The position numbers were made by a program, and so were the translations under genes. Shown one piece after another: positions 60,847 to 64,000 of a DNA stretch of 64,000 bases. This DNA comes from DATAOG01 sp963757395. GTDB taxonomy: Bacteria; Pseudomonadota; Alphaproteobacteria; Geminicoccales; Geminicoccaceae. The stretch is from NCBI GenBank assembly GCA_963757395.1, contig CAVWRK010000003.1:836251-900250 (forward strand). Reading direction: 5' to 3'. The notes beneath the pieces are model-generated. The model saw nothing but the letters and a program-made list of their open reading frames with translations. It did no database searches and was not told where the DNA came from. Every line of letters starts with the position of its first letter. Positions within the stretch are counted from its first letter, which is position 1.

Positions 60847-62233
60847 TGTAGCGAGCGCGTAGTTTTGTCCGCAATAGGTAGCGCATGAATTGACCGCTGT
60901 TGTGGGCCCTGTGGGATTGTGGGCAACGCGCAGCGTTGTCCACCAAGTCCACAGGGCTGGCCGCGTCGCGGTGGTCACGCGGCCAGGTCCTCGACGCTCA
61001 CAGGTGCCGCCGGCGGAAAGCTCGCGAGCCGCTGCGGGCCTTTGAAGATGGCGAGCGTGCCGTCGGGATAGTCGTGCACCCGGACGGTCGCCCGCACCAG
61101 GTGGGGACGCAGCGGGGTTGGCGGGATCTGCAGGCTGCGGCCCTGCCAGCGGACGCAGTTGTCGTTGCCAACCCGGCGCTCTTCCTGGATGCACAGCACG
61201 TCGCGCCAGAGCGCCTCGGGCACCATGACGAAGACCGCGGTCGGCTCCTCGGCGGGCTCGGCAAAACGGGCGTTGTGCTCGAGCAGGTAGGTCTCGCGCA
61301 GGAACCGGTTGGCGGCCGCGACGGTGGTGATCCCGGCCAGCGCCAGCTCCTTGGGCAGCCGATCTTGCAAGGTTCGGAAGGCGCGCTCGCACCGGCCTCG
61401 GGCCTCGGGCGAATAGGCCGGGATGTGGCCGATGCCGAGCTGCTTGAGCGCCCGGCCGACCTGGGTCAGCTGGGTCTTGGAGACCTTGCCGCCGGCCTCG
61501 GGGGTGACGAAGTAAGGGCTGCCGCGATCGGTGTAGAGCTCCATGAACAGGCCGTGGCGCTCGATCACCTCGATGAGCCCACGAAAACTGCTCATCGTGC
61601 CTTCCTCGGCGACCAGAAAGGCCGAGTAGAGCTCGCTGGTGGCGTCATCCATGGTGATGATCAGGTCGAGTGCCGGCTGGCCTTTGAGCCAGGCATGCTT
61701 CGAGCCGTCCTGATGCAGCATCATGCCGGGCATCGGCCGGCGCGGCCGCTTGCGGCGATGGGCGCCGCGCCTCGGCGCCGGCGGCACCGTTCCGGTCTTG
61801 TGGAGGTAGAGCCGGGTGGTGGTGTAGCCGAGCTTGTAATTGTGGCGCTGCGCCAGCTTCTCGTGGAAGTGCTTGATGGTGAAGCCCTGATAGGTCTCCT
61901 GATACAGGGCCCGCATGCGCTCGAGCTCATCCTTCGGCGCCCGCCTGGGCGACGGCTGGCCAACCCGGCGATCGCCCAGGCCGTCGGCCCCCTCCTCCTG
62001 GTAGCGTTCCCGCCAGCGCCGCAAGGTCCGCTCGCTGACCCCGAGCGCCGATGCCGCCTCGGCATGGCTCAAGCTCCCCTTCTCCCAGCGGTCCAACAGC
62101 TCCTCAAAACGCATGATCCCGATCCTCGTCAGCCTCTCCACCCAGCCCACCCCCGTTCCAAGTCCCTTGGAACGGTTCCAGAACCGGACAGATCACGCGC
62201 TACCTAAACCGGCCAACTCACGCGCTCCCTACA
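60847..62233 (-). mobile_element. ISNCY-type insertion sequence (1387 bp)
   Basis: Long imperfect inverted repeats of about 50 bp mark the ends: TGTAGCGAGCGCG at 60847 and, reading inward from 62233, TGTAGGGAGCGCG; both continue with a second block around AGGTAGCGC. The element carries one transposase and is bordered by identical 16-bp direct repeats, indicating a recent insertion about 70 bp upstream of prs. Confidence 0.88.
60975..62114 (-). CDS. ISNCY-family transposase
   Basis: The 379-aa protein from ATG 62114 (MRFEELLDRWEKGSLSHAEA) has a tandem HTH (ALGVSERTLRRWRERYQEEG) and a catalytic DDE region (LDLIITMDDATSELYSAFLV, MELYTDRGSPYFVTPEAGGK, YSPEARGRCERAFRTLQDRL). It matches ISNCY/IS1202-like transposases rather than IS481 or IS3. 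The frame is intact. An upstream extension to 62150 is possible. Confidence 0.9.
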   Translation of the reverse strand: MRFEELLDRWEKGSLSHAEAASALGVSERTLRRWRERYQEEGADGLGDRRVGQPSPRRAPKDELERMRALYQETYQGFTIKHFHEKLAQRHNYKLGYTTTRLYLHKTGTVPPAPRRGAHRRKRPRRPMPGMMLHQDGSKHAWLKGQPALDLIITMDDATSELYSAFLVAEEGTMSSFRGLIEVIERHGLFMELYTDRGSPYFVTPEAGGKVSKTQLTQVGRALKQLGIGHIPAYSPEARGRCERAFRTLQDRLPKELALAGITTVAAANRFLRETYLLEHNARFAEPAEEPTAVFVMVPEALWRDVLCIQEERRVGNDNCVRWQGRSLQIPPTPLRPHLVRATVRVHDYPDGTLAIFKGPQRLASFPPAAPVSVEDLAA

Positions 62234-62249
62234 GGTTTGGGCCTTGCCG
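62234..62249. repeat. 16-bp direct repeat, right copy, flanking the ISNCY element
   Basis: Exact second copy of the 16-mer at 60831-60846, immediately after the right inverted repeat. The prs start codon is 67 bp further downstream. Confidence 0.85.
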
Positions 62250-62316
62250 TTGCCTTCGTCGGGCCTGCCTGGTAGGTTCCGCGCGGGATCGGCCTTGGCT
62301 CACTCGGGCGCTTTGG

Positions 62317-63259
<943 letters not shown>

Positions 63260-63367
63260 GGTGCTCGCCGCGGATCTGGCGATTGCCTGGCAAGTGGGGT
63301 TGGCCGCCGGCGGGCGCGGCCAGGTTCGACGAGGTTGGCCGCCGACGGCGGCTGGGTGGGACGAGAG

Positions 63368-64000
63368 ATGGTCGAGATGATGACGTTTGCGGCCGAGGCC
63401 CGCACGCTCGCCGGCAAAGGCCCGGCCCGGGCATTGCGCCGTGCCGGCCGCGTGCCGGCGGTGATCTATGGCGAGGACAAGGCGCAGGCGATGGTCTCGC
63501 TCGATGCCCGCGCGCTGCGCCGGCAGCTCACCGACCCGCATTTCTTCAACACCCTCTGCGGGCTGCAGGTCGACGGCGAGCTGGTCCGGGTGCTGCCGCG
63601 CGAGGTCCAGCTGCACCCGGTCACCGATTATCCGATCCACGCCGATTTCGTGCGCGTCTCGGCGGGCGCCCGGGTCACCGTCGAGGTGCCGGTGGTGTTC
63701 CAGAACGAGGACACTGCCCGGCCTCAAACCGCGGTGGCATCCTCAACATCGTGCGCCGCTGACCTTGAGCTTCAGCTGCCCCGCCGATGCGATCCCGGGC
63801 GATCTGCAAATCGAGCCTTTTGCGTCGACCTCGGCGACAGCGTGCACATCTTCGCGCGTCGTCCTGCCCGAGGGGTGCGGCCGCTGATCACCGACCGCGA
63901 CTTCACGATCGTGACGATCGCCGCGCCGACCGGGTGGTCCGACGAGGCGGCCGAGGAGGCGGCTGCCGCTGCAGAAGCCGAGGCCGAACCCGAGGCGACC
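63368..64000 (+). CDS. rplY: 50S ribosomal protein L25/Ctc, frameshifted, runs off window
   Basis: L25 binds 5S rRNA; the longer Ctc form has an extra C-terminal domain. From ATG 63368 (MVEMMTFAAEARTLAGKGPA) the protein reads LRRAGRVPAVIYGEDKAQAM, the L25 signature, then DPHFFNTLCGLQVDGELVRV and VTDYPIHADFVRVS. Shifts near 63715 and at several points to 63860 break the frame; it returns as LITDRDFTIVTIAAPTGWSD with an acidic Ala/Glu tail. The prs-rplY order is common in alphaproteobacteria. The end lies beyond the window. Confidence 0.88.
   Translation, partial: MVEMMTFAAEARTLAGKGPARALRRAGRVPAVIYGEDKAQAMVSLDARALRRQLTDPHFFNTLCGLQVDGELVRVLPREVQLHPVTDYPIHADFVRVSAGARVTVEVPVVFQNEDTARPQTAVASSTSCAADLELQLPRRCDPGRSANRAFCVDLGDSVHIFARRPARGVRPLITDRDFTIVTIAAPTGWSDEAAEEAAAAAEAEAEPEAT

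Overview
This is a GC-rich chromosome segment (about 70% G+C by eye). It looks like a free-living, aerobic to microaerobic alphaproteobacterium, perhaps of the Rhodospirillales/Geminicoccales type. The evidence is the ethylmalonyl-CoA pathway trio (ethylmalonyl-CoA mutase, crotonyl-CoA carboxylase/reductase, methylsuccinyl-CoA dehydrogenase), an Fo operon with paired b and b' subunits split from F1, a cbb3 oxidase with a perfect FNR/FixK box, and pseudoazurin. The taxonomic guess is inference. I saw no tRNA, rRNA or CRISPR array.

Region by region. 1-5.3 kb: ethylmalonyl-CoA pathway genes around a divergent promoter with a perfect 17-bp palindrome; a small HTH domain is in frame with ccr. 5.4-8 kb: an OmpA-type lipoprotein-like protein, an amidase and pseudoazurin. 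8.2-14.7 kb: sugar-nucleotide and surface-polysaccharide genes (COG4091 oxidoreductase, RmlC, an epimerase, RmlA, then on the other strand a GT2 glycosyltransferase and an HldE-like kinase and nucleotidyltransferase encoded separately). 15-18.3 kb: housekeeping genes. 18.4-20.8 kb: Fo operon atpI-B-E-b'-b. 21.4-25.5 kb: an unusually long SMC. 26.7-40.8 kb: one apparent transcription unit, ccoNOQPGHIS running with overlaps into a complete N-ATPase operon atpDCQRBEFAG. 40.9-41.9 kb: recA. 42.2-47.9 kb: a sugar ABC transporter followed by an SMP-30 lactonase.

47.7-54.6 kb is an accessory region. The last ~114 bp of the SMP-30 gene occur three times, and the copies delimit blocks of cargo: HigBA, then Phd/PIN plus DUF3500 and others, then a lower-GC pair (a Clp-fold SDH protease and a 69-aa protein). 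One block ends in an M24/SMP-30 chimera. 54.6-62.3 kb holds a four-TM coiled-coil protein, a rare ferredoxin-cyclase-Rieske protein, and three insertion sequences. An IS3-type element (57659-59085, 4-bp target duplication) has cut the last 33 residues off the cyclase; excising it restores the frame exactly. An IS630 element sits in an Excalibur-domain gene. An ISNCY-type element with 16-bp direct repeats lies just upstream of prs. The window ends in prs and rplY.

Caveat: many genes carry single-base frameshifts (ccoI, atpQ, atpR, N-type atpB, recA, SMP-30, PIN toxin, IS630 transposase, prs, rplY). Since recA, prs and rplY are core genes, most of these are probably sequencing or assembly errors, densest after 62.3 kb. 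They are annotated as single loci with the shift positions given.
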